From NCBI GenBank assembly GCA_008711295.1, contig VUYV01000515.1, positions 108,440 to 172,439 on the forward strand: DNA of 64,000 nt. The letters run 5' to 3'. The translations under genes were made by a program, and so were the position numbers. Source of the DNA: Anarhynchus alexandrinus. Its lineage: Eukaryota > Chordata > Aves > Charadriiformes > Charadriidae. The stretch's first letter is position 1; each line of letters opens with the position of its first letter. Shown one piece after another: positions 36,064-47,314 of this stretch. The notes under the pieces were generated by a model, which had not been told where the DNA came from, did no database searches, and worked only from the letters and a program-made list of their open reading frames with translations.

Positions 36064-39000
36064 CTGTATTAAGAAAAATTGAAACAATAAACCTCCACTG
36101 TAACAACTTGTATTTATCAAAAACACTCCATCTGAAACTGTCATTTACTTCCTTTATTCTACCTTAATACACACAAGAAGGTATGACATTACGGGGAGCA
36201 TGAAGAAATGAACAAGATGAAGAGATTTTTATTGTTGTATTTCTTTATTTCTGCCACCTTACATCAATATCTCATCACTCATGATGGATGCAGCAAACTG
36301 TGACAGAATCTCTTGTCTATGATTTTAAATTTTTTTTTTAATATTTGTAAATGCCACCTCCCCCCTTCCACACCCCCCTTTCATACACCTTGATCAGCCT
36401 AACTTCAGCAGTAAATGGAGCATTCATTGTCTTCCTGGCTTTTCAGTGCCGTTCTGTCAGCTCAGGATGAGCGATACCTTGCTAGGGTGCTCAGTCAGTC
36501 CTGCTCCGGGGTCATACCGAGTAAGAAGTGATACCCAGAGTTGTAATGAAACGTTACGTAAAATAAATTTTTAGGACTATGCTATTATGTCCTTGAAGTC
36601 ACAGACAGCAGCAGTGTTTGGGGCATGACATCCTCTCTCTGCTGCGAAGCATTTACTGGTTGAGGCCCAGGATGCACACTTTTCTAAAGAAGGCGTTAGG
36701 ACCCAGGATTTGTCCCTCTGACTACCTGTGTTGTTACCATTAGCCCTATGTCCATTGTTTCTACCTCCATGCTATTCATAGGACAACCTGCAGTCCTGAC
36801 CTCATGATTATTTGGAGCAGAGGACCCTCCCCGCCTTCCAGCCAGGGTGGGTGTCCTTCAGTGCTGCTGGGACGTGGCCAAGGTGCACAGTGGAGGCTTA
36901 GAGCTGTGGGGTGCTTTACACATCACCTCTGCCCAACAGTGTTGCCACAGGCATGTTTTACTTTGCACTTTCATATCATTGAATGCTTTACAGAGATCCA
37001 ACTTCTTTCAGTGGTTGGGAATTAGGTAAATGTACATAAAGATCTGCCATGACAGGCCGTTGAGCGTACCACCAATTTCTATCACCAGTTAGTGCACTGG
37101 GAGTGAAGAGTGTCCAAAAATTATCACATATCAAACTGAGACATAAGTTAAGGAAATCTTTTGGATCTTTTGCTTTATTACCTAAATATTACTGAAAATT
37201 TGCTTAAGACAAGCTGTGAAGGCGAGGCTTGAACACAGACATGAAGCACGCAGTAGCGGCATTTCTCCACCATTCCGGTGTAGTTCACTTGCTCAGCAAA
37301 AAGGTGAATTCACATTCCCCTGCAGTCGCAGAGCCTGCGATTTCTCCCTTGGCCTAATGTTCCTCATTACATTTCTAATGTGTTGATCTGCTCTTGAAGG
37401 GCAGGCAGAGGTCCTGGCTTTTATGTTATTGGGAGGCACATCAAAGAGCTTTCTAAAAAATATTTTTTGGGGGCTCATTTAACTGGGCTACAGGAAAGGA
37501 GTTTCCTTATGGAACAGCCTGAGTTAAAATCATGCATTTTTCTCAGTGATCAAACTGCCTTAGTAAGATGCCTAATATCAGTCTTGAGTCATTAGCTACA
37601 CTCCTTTCTCTGATCATATTGCAGGCATTGTTCTGGCACTTCTGCCCTACACTTTTTCTCTGACATGGCTTGTACAAATTTTTCATCCTTTTTGATGTCA
37701 GATTTTTAATGTTTGAAGCTCTTTTTGATCTTCTTTTTTATTTACTTCTAAAGAAAAGGAGCATTTCTCATGTGATGCAAAATGGTGTTCTCCAACAATG
37801 AGTATTACTAATAAGTATAAAATATATATGGAAATTTTCAGGTAACAAAGAATAAAAAAAAAATATCTCCAGGAATAAGTAAAATGAGCTTCTAAATTTA
37901 ATACCAAAAGAATTGTGCTATGAAGAAATATATTCCTCATAACATGATTTTCTGTTCAATAGTTACTCCCTGCTTTCTATTTTATGTACTACTAAGATTT
38001 GTGTGGCAAAAGCTATTTTCTAGTTTTTGTATTATTGAAGCAATTACCTTGTTGTCAGAAAAGATTGCAGTGAGATAAATAATTTGAGATGTACACAAAA
38101 TGTTGGTTGGCAGCCTTTACACTTTCTATAAATGCAGAAATCATTTCCTCTTCATACTGTTCACTAGGGGTGGTTTATGCATTGCTCAGAATAGAAGCAC
38201 AGGATATTTTCCAATATTTTTAAAAATTGTTTTCAACAAATGGAGTAGAAATAGTTTGGATTTTTTTTTTTTTATGTGAAGAAAATGCGTTTCTTACATA
38301 CCCAGAAATTATTCACTGCACTCTCACTGATATTAGACATAGAGAATGTAAGTGTTAAATTATATATTTAGCAATAAGGTATGTTATGACTGTTTGAAAG
38401 TTTATGGAAACTAAATAACATTTTTTATTAATTCAGGTAAGATGAGGAATATATAATTTCTGGTGATATAATACAGTCCGTGCTTCACTCCAATGTCATG
38501 CTTTATTCTGTGTGTCTAAAACTAATGATAAGTTTGACAGGTTCATTAGGTTTTTCTATAATGGTCACTGATGTTATAATCATATTCTTTTCTTAATATC
38601 TTGGCATTATTCTAAACCTGTTGGTGTCTGCCTGAGGTCACACTGATTAAAAAAAATGGGGCCAACATCTTTAATGGTCCCTTTAATATTCCCTGATTGA
38701 ATTAAAGACGCAGCACGGCAAGATCTCAAAAGGCTGTGTGCAACGTCCATGAAATATTGTCTTTCCATTTGCTGCAATCACACTTTAAGGAAACGTGTTC
38801 AATCTGTAGGTCTTTGGGATGACTATAATAAAGCAGGACAAGAAATTACACTAATTGCATTGATCTGTTGTTCAATCATCAGATTGAATCCTGAATTTTG
38901 AACCTGGCAAGAGCAGAAGAGTTAGTTACCAGCCCTCATTGTGTTCTCCCTATTTATGACTGTAAACTGATCTTTTTTTTTTTTTCCTGAAAAAGTAATC

Positions 39001-39637
39001 CTTAAAGATTTCAGCACGATCTAAATTAAAAAGCAAGTCCAAGGGTCTATTCATGTTTATGTTGTTTTAACCCTCCTATGGAACAGAGCCTCAGTCAGGA
39101 CTCCTCATCCAATCACTTAATATCCATTCACTTCTCATTTTGGCTCCAGAAAGGATTTTTACTCCCTTCTCTAATTTAAAATCTGAGCTCTCATTTGAAG
39201 CTAAGAATGTCAGCCTGGGTAATTGCATTATGACTCCAGGCAGTTCCACATAGTTGAAATTTTGGCACTTCAGTGAGGACCCATGACTGGTATAATTCCT
39301 TTCTGTGGAAAAATCCGCAAAAGAGATCTATCAGAAAGAAAATCATGAGTCGTTGTCCCTCTTCTGTCAATCTATAGGTAAAGGAAGTGGTAGCATTTAT
39401 TCCCTTGCTGGAAGTAGCCACTGGGAGTATCTTCCAAATCGGGAGACTTCCAGTAAACTGTTTCTATTCCTGAGACAAGCCAAGATACATTGTGCCTCTC
39501 AGCCTGTTTGATGTGTGTCCCTGGTTTGGGGACTCCACCAGATCTGTGGTGGCATTGCTGCCTGCAGGATAGGACTTTCTGCAGAATCTTGTGTTAGAAA
39601 GGGAAAAGTTGTCTGATTTCCAAAACACCAAAACTGA

Positions 39638-39661
39638 GATCATAGAATCATAGAATGGTGA
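39638..39661 (-). mobile_element. Short CR1 3'-tail remnant
   Basis: GATCATAGAATCATAGAATGG is the reverse of the CR1 terminal octamers, with no further CR1 body next to it. It is either a very short insertion or the remains of a deleted copy. Confidence 0.55.
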
Positions 39662-41649
39662 GAGATGACATAGAGATGACTGATTGTTTCCTGGACAGGT
39701 TCTGGGGCTTCTCATTTTTCCTCATGTCCTTTCTGTTTTCACCTTCTCTCTGACCAGTGTCTTTGCAGAGGACTTTAAAACAGAAAAATTGGAAGGGTGA
39801 GGATATGAGCTAGCAGAGAAGCAGCAATCAGGCCTGCCGTGCTGACCTCTGCCCTGGGCCTCTTTTACTTAGTGTTGAAATACCCTTCCTTGTCAGGCAG
39901 AGCTTCTGAAGTCTGCTCCTGTCCGCTCTCCTTTGCTCTTGCTCACAGCACACATCCTCCTGCGGCTCTCCCCTATCTCCCTTCTGGAACAACCCAGATT
40001 TATTACACAGTGGAGTGTCATGCGGGAACAAGGAGCTGCCTTATTCCATGAAGGCTTTACCAGCATGTTACCTACATGCGGCTCGCTCGCCTTGGCACAT
40101 GAATAGAAGCTGGACAAGTGGACTGATAAAATTCAGCCTTTGTTAGATTAAAAGTTCAGAGGAGTGCTGCCATCTTCATGAATATAAATGGTTCATTTCC
40201 ACCAAGTGACGTGGCAGCCAGAGTTACCCATAGCACGGGAGGAGGGGATGTGCCTATTATATTGATTGCACATCAGACTTCCCATAGGGGCTAGTGGCAT
40301 TAATCATAAGAATGCTTAATAAATTCTTACATGTCAGGATTGTGATTTCATTCTTCAAAAAGTCAGTGGAGACAGATCTAGCTGAACTTCTACAGGATCT
40401 AATCCAGATGGATCAGCTGGCAGAAACAGGAAATAATCCACTGCAGTTTACAGCTAATATGCCGATTTATTAATTTTCAGACTCACCTAAACCCCAAGTA
40501 GCTCTGCTTTAGCTTTGAAATGAACCACAGGACTTCGTGAATGTAAGATTTTAATTAAAGACATGGAGGCTGTATTTAAAAGAGTGTAATTGCATATTAT
40601 TTCCTCTAAATGAAAAGGCAAGTGTAATTTATTTGTTTGTTTAAATAAAGACTCAGGGTGAAAAGTGAGGGGAGATAGGCCTAACCAGGACAATCCTTCA
40701 CTCTGCAGTGTCTTGTTTAATATCACATCATCCACCAGTTGGCCCGATGCAGAACTTCTCAAAGTTGTGAAGGAACAAAATTGCAAAGGCTGTTACATGG
40801 CCCTTTGCCTTTCAGATAACTGACAGCTTTGGTTCTCCGTTGCCTCAATGAATTAGTACAAATCCACACAAAGCAAGAACAAAAGCTCTGTGCAGTATCA
40901 TCACATCTTGTATGTATTACAGAAGTGCACCTGGGGTCCCTCAGGATGTTTTAAACAGCAAAATTGAGAGTCTTCAGGCTTTACCTTGTACTGCTCAGGG
41001 CTCTCTCTTTCATATCTAGAAGTTTTTAGTAGTATTCACTACACTGTTTATCAAAATTATAGAACTTTCAATTTTTGTGAAGATAATTTTGTCAGGTGCC
41101 TGAAGGAGAAGATAGATACTGAAACTAACAGAACTAGTTCTGTATCTCCCATTGCAGCAATCGTTAAAAAAAACAACCCTTTATAAAAGACCTAACTCAT
41201 CTTGAAATGAGTTGGGCTCCTTCTTTCTCCCAGAATCTTATTTCTATTTCCTTTTTTTTTCTCACCTATTTCTATACTACATGTATTCTAATTTGTATTT
41301 ATTCTTGTGCTGATAGGCTGTGTCTATACTTGTAAACTAAACAGGGACAGGGAGACAAGGCATCAGCCTAAGCATGGACATACAGCTGTCCATAGCACCA
41401 TAGCACGAAATAGTTAGTGTGATCCGTGGTGAAGTATTGACTCTGGCCCACTAGTGCTGCCCCAAAATATGCCCAGGAATATGCTGGTGCCTGGCCAGGG
41501 ATAGTTCCCAGGAAGTATACAGAGGCAGCCACAGTCTGGAGAGTGACAATGTTAAAGTGTGTGGATGTGAAGTATTTTTTGCCAGTAGGCTTCAAGGATA
41601 AAGAATGGGTGGCTTGTTTTGTTTGCTAAAAAAAAAAAAAGGTGTAGCA

Positions 41650-42160
41650 TCATTGTCTTTTACATTTAAAAGCTCTTCACAATCCCTAGTCATTTCCCTG
41701 ATTTGCCGACAACATCTTATCCAAACTCAGCCTTTTTTTACTAGGACAAGACAAGCTCTTCCAGTTTCTACTCATTCCCAGGTGATCCTTTTACTCCTTT
41801 GAACCTGTATCATCTTGAGTTCTTTGTTGAGCATAAGCAACCTGAACTGTAGATAAGATTTTAGCAAAGCTTTGTGATAATTTTATCAGAATGATGCCCT
41901 GATACAAATCAGAATATTCAAGTCTTCCTTGTGTATAGGTTCTAGCTATTAGGTTCCCATTTTGTAAAAATCTTTTTTCACCTTATTTTTTGGCAATACT
42001 TGTGTTATTCTTATCCTTTCCATTATTTGGATTTTATTATGTATGCTCTTTAGTTATTCTGAATGTCTTCTAGTGGGTACCACTAGGAATGTACCATCTC
42101 CTGCAGTATAAACTTCAGGTATATTTTATACCTTTGGTTCAGAGACATTCCACAACATGT
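41650..42160 (-). mobile_element. Possible very old CR1/L3 remnant
   Basis: GCAACCTGAACTGTAGATAA followed by GATTTTAGCAAAGCTTTGTG loosely recalls the old CR1/L3 order (GACCAGAACTGCACACAG..., then the ...ATTTATATAATGGC region). Similarity is weak and judged by eye; the limits are approximate. Confidence 0.25.
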
Positions 42161-45100
42161 TCATTTCTAGTCTCAACTGTTAATTCCAGCTTATTAAACA
42201 CTTTCCTGCTATTTAATGATGAATTGTTTCACTGTTATTTGTTATGATCAGCTTTTCTACAGTGTCTTAATTGTTCATCAAAACAATACCATAGTACTAT
42301 TATTTCTTCTTGGTTAGTCAGTACTGAATAAAGAATCTGCTAATTATCACAGCTGGAACACAAGGTCATTAGTCGTATTCCAAACTGCTCTGAGCAGCTA
42401 AATTCTCTCATAAATAACAGTGTCCTGTAATATTTACCTAAAATTAGAAAGGTCTTTCTCAGCATCCAAATTTATCAGGGCCGTCAACAACTGACCTCTA
42501 GTTTGACTCCCAGTTTCTTTAATTGCCCTTTTCTGAAATGACATGGAACCCAAGGACATTCCGTTTTATTCAAACACTGGTTTTGTATTTGCTGATATGT
42601 TATCACATCGTCAGCATGTTATGACATCCAAACATTTTTACTTTTGTTTTGTCTTTCCTGTGTAGCTCATACTCTGCCTAGTCATGCTTGCTAAAGCAAG
42701 CCTACCCGGCCATCGCTCTTATCAGTACAGACTTTTCCATCTTCTTGCAATCATGCCGTTATGTTATCGTACTTCCTTCTCCATTGCTATATTTCTGTTT
42801 TTCCCAGTTTTCCTCTTCCAGTGAATTAAAACCACACGTAGAGATTGCATATGATTTCCCTAATACTGAAAGCTTGTATTAGTGGTGTTGGCATTCTTAG
42901 CCCCTCAGTATTTATGTGGAATGTAGTCATCAAGAAAAATCTCCAAAGAACATATAAATGTTAAAACAAACAGTGCTTAACACTGCTTTTGTTCATTGTT
43001 TTATTTCCAATATCTTGCGCCTTTACAGTTTTTATTCTCTATGGATCAAGTCTGTGCCTGCACTGAAGTGTCAGTATGCTCCAGCATGAATCTGATACCA
43101 TTATTTTCCTGGCAGAAACTACAGTCAGAAGATTTCTCCCTGCTCTATTCAAGCTCCTTTTCAGCTTCAGGCCTGCATGTTGCAAGCTTTCTTCTGGCAG
43201 GCAGCCTATCTCGCTGTGCTCTGTATATGCTCTGATGTCTCCTTCTCTTATTAAAGGGTTCCTTTATGAAAGGTTCAGGCTTGTCTCTCCCTGGTGCTGG
43301 AACGTGTCCATTGTGTCCTTCTGTTCTGCCTTCTTGTTGAAGATAATTGTGCATCTTTTTTCTATCCTGTATCCTCTGTCTATCATCCTCATTCCCTCTT
43401 CAGAACTGGTCGCTGGCTCTTATCATCTCTTTTACTTTGCTAAAACATCTGACTCCTCTTTTTCTTCTTCTCTCATTGATTTTTGCTATCTTCCTTTCCT
43501 AAGGTCTCCAGGCAAGAATCCTCTTTCAAACTTTCCTACTGCATTAAGCCATCTTTTCCAGAGGATCATATTTGCTTTTTTCCTTCCTGGGTTATCCAGC
43601 TAGTTTTGTAAAACCTTTTTATCTGCTTCTCTGTTCTGTTCTCAATTCCTCCATGACATTCACCTGCATCTTTAACTCCTGGATAGTCTCTTCCATAAGC
43701 TATATCCTGGAGATATTTCCCAGGAGGTCAAAAGGCCAATAAAGGAGAAGAAATACCTTAAAACATCTATAACCAGTCAGGCGTTTTTCCCCTGGTGACA
43801 ACTTTGCATTAACACCCTCATTGATCCCTCAGTAACTATTGGTATCATGTTATCTTCTAAATATCTTAGAGATAGATAGAGATAAAAGGATTAGCCCCTC
43901 CAAGTATTTATGAAAAAGTGCTTGGAGTTTTGCTTGTGTTTGCTGAGATTCTTTACTCACTGGAAGATAATTTTTAAGCCTTTTGCCTCAGTTGGAGACA
44001 CCTTATGTAATCATAGGTCAGTCGTGTTCACAGAGGGGAACATCTTACTCAATACCACCTGCAGAGCTGCTTGCCTCGGCACACAGCCACCAAAAATGGG
44101 GTTTCGATGCAGATCAGAGAGCACAAAATATGCAGTCACAGTTATCCAGAAAAGAGAGATACATTCATTCTTAATAAATGGGAAATTTCTTCCTTGTCCA
44201 GAACCTGTCCTATGCAAACTCCTGTTTTATTTTCCCATGTGTTTAGCAGAGGCACAAGGATTTAGACTTCCCGAGACAACTTTTTTTTTTTTATTCCAGC
44301 AAACAATTATAGGTCCATCTGTAGATGTAGGAAACATTTTAATATGTAACAGAAAGTTTCGTTAACTTCCAATAATTTTATCCTAGGCCTTTATTCCAGA
44401 TGTTTGCAGAGCAGTGAATTGAGTGTATGATGAAAACCAAGTAAGTGAAGGGTTTGCTGGATCAGCCCTAGGACCATAATATATTGTACTGTCAATCTTT
44501 ATTTAATATCTTCTCTTCAATTGAAATGCTTGAGAAAATGTGCCTTCAGTTGTTTAGCTCCTGAAGCATGAAAGTCCATGCCTCTTTCACAACCAGTTTC
44601 CCCTTCTCTTTGTAGCAAGCTGAAATGTCTGTTGTCCTCAGTTTCCATATTGCCCAGAACTTAGGTGTAATAAACTGTTTTGTTGTTCCTTTAAGTTTTC
44701 GCTACATCACCTAGGGTTATTCTGGAGAAAAGCTTTTTATAAATTAATTTTGCACTGTGTTGTCACAGTACCTCATGTTTTTTTCTTCAAATGTAGGTCT
44801 TATAAAGTATTTAGCCTCCTAGAATTGCTCTTACTAAAGGAAAGTGTAATGTACAGAAACATACAGAGACTGCATTAGCAAAGCTATGATGGGTAGGTAC
44901 TTTCAAATAACTGAATTATAGTCAGAAATGTTGGTTTCTAGAGATAGTCTCTGGGGGCACAGAGAGAAAGTTAATTTTAATAATTGTATTCAGATAATCT
45001 GTTAAGTTCATATTTTAAAAGAAACGTTAGGAAAATTGATTTATATATTACTGATTATTCCATTTCCAGTCTTGTCCAAATAAGAAGCAAAGGACTACTT

Positions 45101-45679
45101 AATACAATTCAGCATTCGGCTTTTGTTAAAAGAGCTTTTGCTATTTAAAAAAAAATCCATTAAGGTTTTGTCTCCCTTCCCTTGCAAAACTCTATTTTTA
45201 TTGAACTTTCTGATTAGAGTGTGAAATTGTTAAAGAATAAAAAGACCACCACTGGTCTCACAGTATCATTTTCCACTGAGGAACAGGCAAGTGAACTGTA
45301 AAAATGTCCAAGTTGTACTGCGTAATTTTTACATTTTAAAATGTAATTGGTTTTATAGTGATATGAATCCTTGGTAATGCTGATCCAAATGGTGGAACAC
45401 AAACAAATTACTGGAACTGCTTTTAGGAAAAACAGCATTTCCAACCTCTTTAATTACTGTGAGAGAATAATAGTAGAAAATCTCTGCTACATCATGGCTC
45501 CAAAATTACACATTTATTATGGGCTAATATGGAATAACATTTAATGTTTTCCAGCTTCACGTGAAATACCATTATCTTCATACTACATTTCTGTAAAGAT
45601 AGTATGAAATGCCTCCTTCCTGTACTAGGACTGTACTTATTTGATTCTCTTAACAGGGCACAGTGGGATAACTCAAAGA

Positions 45680-46101
45680 TCATAGAATCATAGAATTGTC
45701 TGGGTTGGAAGGGAACTTGAAGATCACCAAGTCCAATCATCAACATAATACTGCCAAAACCACCACTAAACCATGTCCCTCGGCACCATGTCTACCCATC
45801 TTTTAAATACCTCCAGGGATGGTGACTCCACCACTGCCCTGGGCAGCCTGTTCCAATGTTTGATAACCCTTTCAGTGAGGAAATTTTTCCTAATATCCAA
45901 TTTAAACCTCCCCTGGCATAACTTGAAGCCATTTCCTCTTGTCCTATCACTTGTTACTTGGGAGAAGAGACGGACCCCCACCTCACTCCAACCTCCTTTC
46001 AGGTAGTTGTAGGGAGTGATAAGGTCTCCTCTCAGCCTCCTTTTCTCCAGGCTAAACAACCCCAGTTCCCTCAGCTGCTCCTCATAAGATTTGTTCTCCA
46101 G
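45680..46101 (-). mobile_element. CR1 LINE 3' fragment (distinct subfamily)
   Basis: It begins TCATAGAATCATAGAATTGT at the left, then GGGTTGGAAGGGAACTTGAA, and reads on the minus strand as [40 protein letters not shown] and [13 protein letters not shown]. The wording (CAAGTCCAATCATC, AAACCATGTCCCT) differs from the other copies and marks another CR1 subfamily. It is 5'-truncated near CAGCTGCTCCTCATAAGA. Confidence 0.92.
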
Positions 46102-46347
46102 TTAAGAAGTATATGACTTCCAGTAATGGAGCTGCTCAAATTATTCCTGTGGGTAACATTCATTTTCCTTTTGTGTGTATGGAAATTTCCATACACTGGC
46201 CCCTGTCAATACAGAGTAACTTCTTTTACTAGTACAAATTAGTCTTTTCTATTCTTTTTCCCACAAAATACTGTTATTGTTGACAGTTATATCAAGTTGA
46301 CATAGTGATTTTCCAGAAACATTTTTCATTTGTTCTGTTGAACTATT

Positions 46348-46488
46348 CACAGAATCATAGAATCATAGAACACCAGGTTGGAAGGGACCTCAAGCATCAT
46401 CTGGTTGAACCTTTTTTGGCAAAAAAATGGTCTAGACAAGATGGCCCAGTACCCTATCTGAATCTTAAAAGTGTTCGATGTTGGGTAA
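46348..46488 (-). mobile_element. CR1 LINE 3'-end fragment, short
   Basis: It begins CACAGAATCATAGAATCATA at the left, followed by CCAGGTTGGAAGGGACCTC, TGGTCTAGACAAGATGGCC and GAATCTTAAAAGTGTTCGAT. This is a different 3' region from the copy 250 bp to the left, so it is a separate insertion of another subfamily in the same orientation. Confidence 0.85.
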
Positions 46489-46544
46489 TATAATTCACAC
46501 TGAATATTTGGACATTAACACAAATTCAGAAATTACATTAACAC

Positions 46545-46619
46545 GAATAAAAATCAGAACAAATACTGAACTGAAGAGAGAGAAAATAATAGAAAAAAAA
46601 GAATAAAAATCAGAACAAA
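46545..46619 (+). repeat. 19-bp direct repeat pair
   Basis: GAATAAAAATCAGAACAAA occurs at 46545-46563 and again at 46601-46619, with A-rich sequence between. It sits just right of a CR1 copy and may be a local slippage duplication. Confidence 0.8.
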
Positions 46620-47079
46620 ATTGCATTCTATGCACTTCTAGTGTCCATTAACCAGGAAACAAGCATTCATATGTGGATTTATTTATTCTTTGAGCTGTTG
46701 TCTGATTAGCTCATCAAAAAAGTATCATGAACCTCAGAAACATTAGAAAATATCAGCCTTTTCTTGCTTATTGTTAGACCAGCCCAGCTTAAAGTTAAGA
46801 CTACAGACTTCATATTAGGGTGAGCCTTCATTAAAAGAGATTTTTTTGGTTAGGACGGATGTGGGGTGAAGTCTATTCCTAAAATTTGTCACTTGCTTTC
46901 TGGGTAACCTTGGCAAGTTAGTTCACCTCCTGCTCTGCAAAACATGTTTAACAGTACTTAGCACTTCTACAAATAATTTTGAAATTTAAGAGTGAAAAAA
47001 CACGATATAATAGGACACATTATATAAAAATAGTGTAATAGAGTTCATAATATACAAGTTAACTTTCTGTTGAACTGAC

Positions 47080-47314
47080 CTCCTTCAGCTGAGCAGATGA
47101 CCACAATAGGGCTGAAGGGACCATCTCCTTTGTTGTTGTAAACACCAACTTTTACCTCAAAGGGTGTGAGAGGTGGCACACTTTCATCTCTGTAGATGAA
47201 CTTTGAAGCATCTGAAGATGTTACCATTTTTTCCTTCCAGCCACGTGTTCCATTGGGTCTGAAGGCTACAATATATCCAAATCCTTCTCCATTCTGAAAC
47301 TCTTCTGACACTGG
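47080..47314 (-). CDS. CNTN5: CNTN5 exon: FnIII-2 body
   Basis: This is the largest exon here at 235 nt, entering in phase 0 and leaving in phase 1. It reads [60 protein letters not shown] and [18 protein letters not shown]. It supplies strands C to G of the second FnIII domain. NGT is a potential N-glycosylation site, and [17 protein letters not shown] is the contactin F-G signature. The sequence closely matches recalled CNTN5 ([26 protein letters not shown]), which makes this the best paralogue-diagnostic exon. The acceptor is TTTTTTAG and the donor GTCAGT, a weaker donor than most in this gene. Confidence 0.98.

Larger units (their letters stand above)
36064..47079 (-). other. CNTN5: CNTN5 intron with repeats
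   Basis: An 11.0-kb phase-1 intron at the FnIII-2/FnIII-3 border. It holds a CR1 tail remnant (39638-39661), an uncertain old LINE patch (41650-42160), two CR1 copies (45680-46101, 46348-46488) and a 19-bp direct repeat (46545-46619). A pyrimidine-rich block at 43080-43720 opens a long but unconvincing frame. Confidence 0.85.

Noticed and set aside
41368..41595. 75-codon minus-strand frame with protein-like composition (TLQTVAASVYFLGTIPGQ...)
   Set aside because: I compared it mentally with lipocalins and membrane proteins and found no convincing match. Splice sites and conservation cannot be shown, and nearby text (GGCTGTGTCTATACTTGTAA) looks like an old interspersed repeat.
43076..43603. 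Longest open frame in the window outside repeats (175 codons, plus strand)
   Set aside because: The region is pyrimidine-rich, which removes stop codons on this strand. The peptide is low-complexity in Ser/Phe/Leu, has no domain, and lies inside a CNTN5 intron on the opposite strand.
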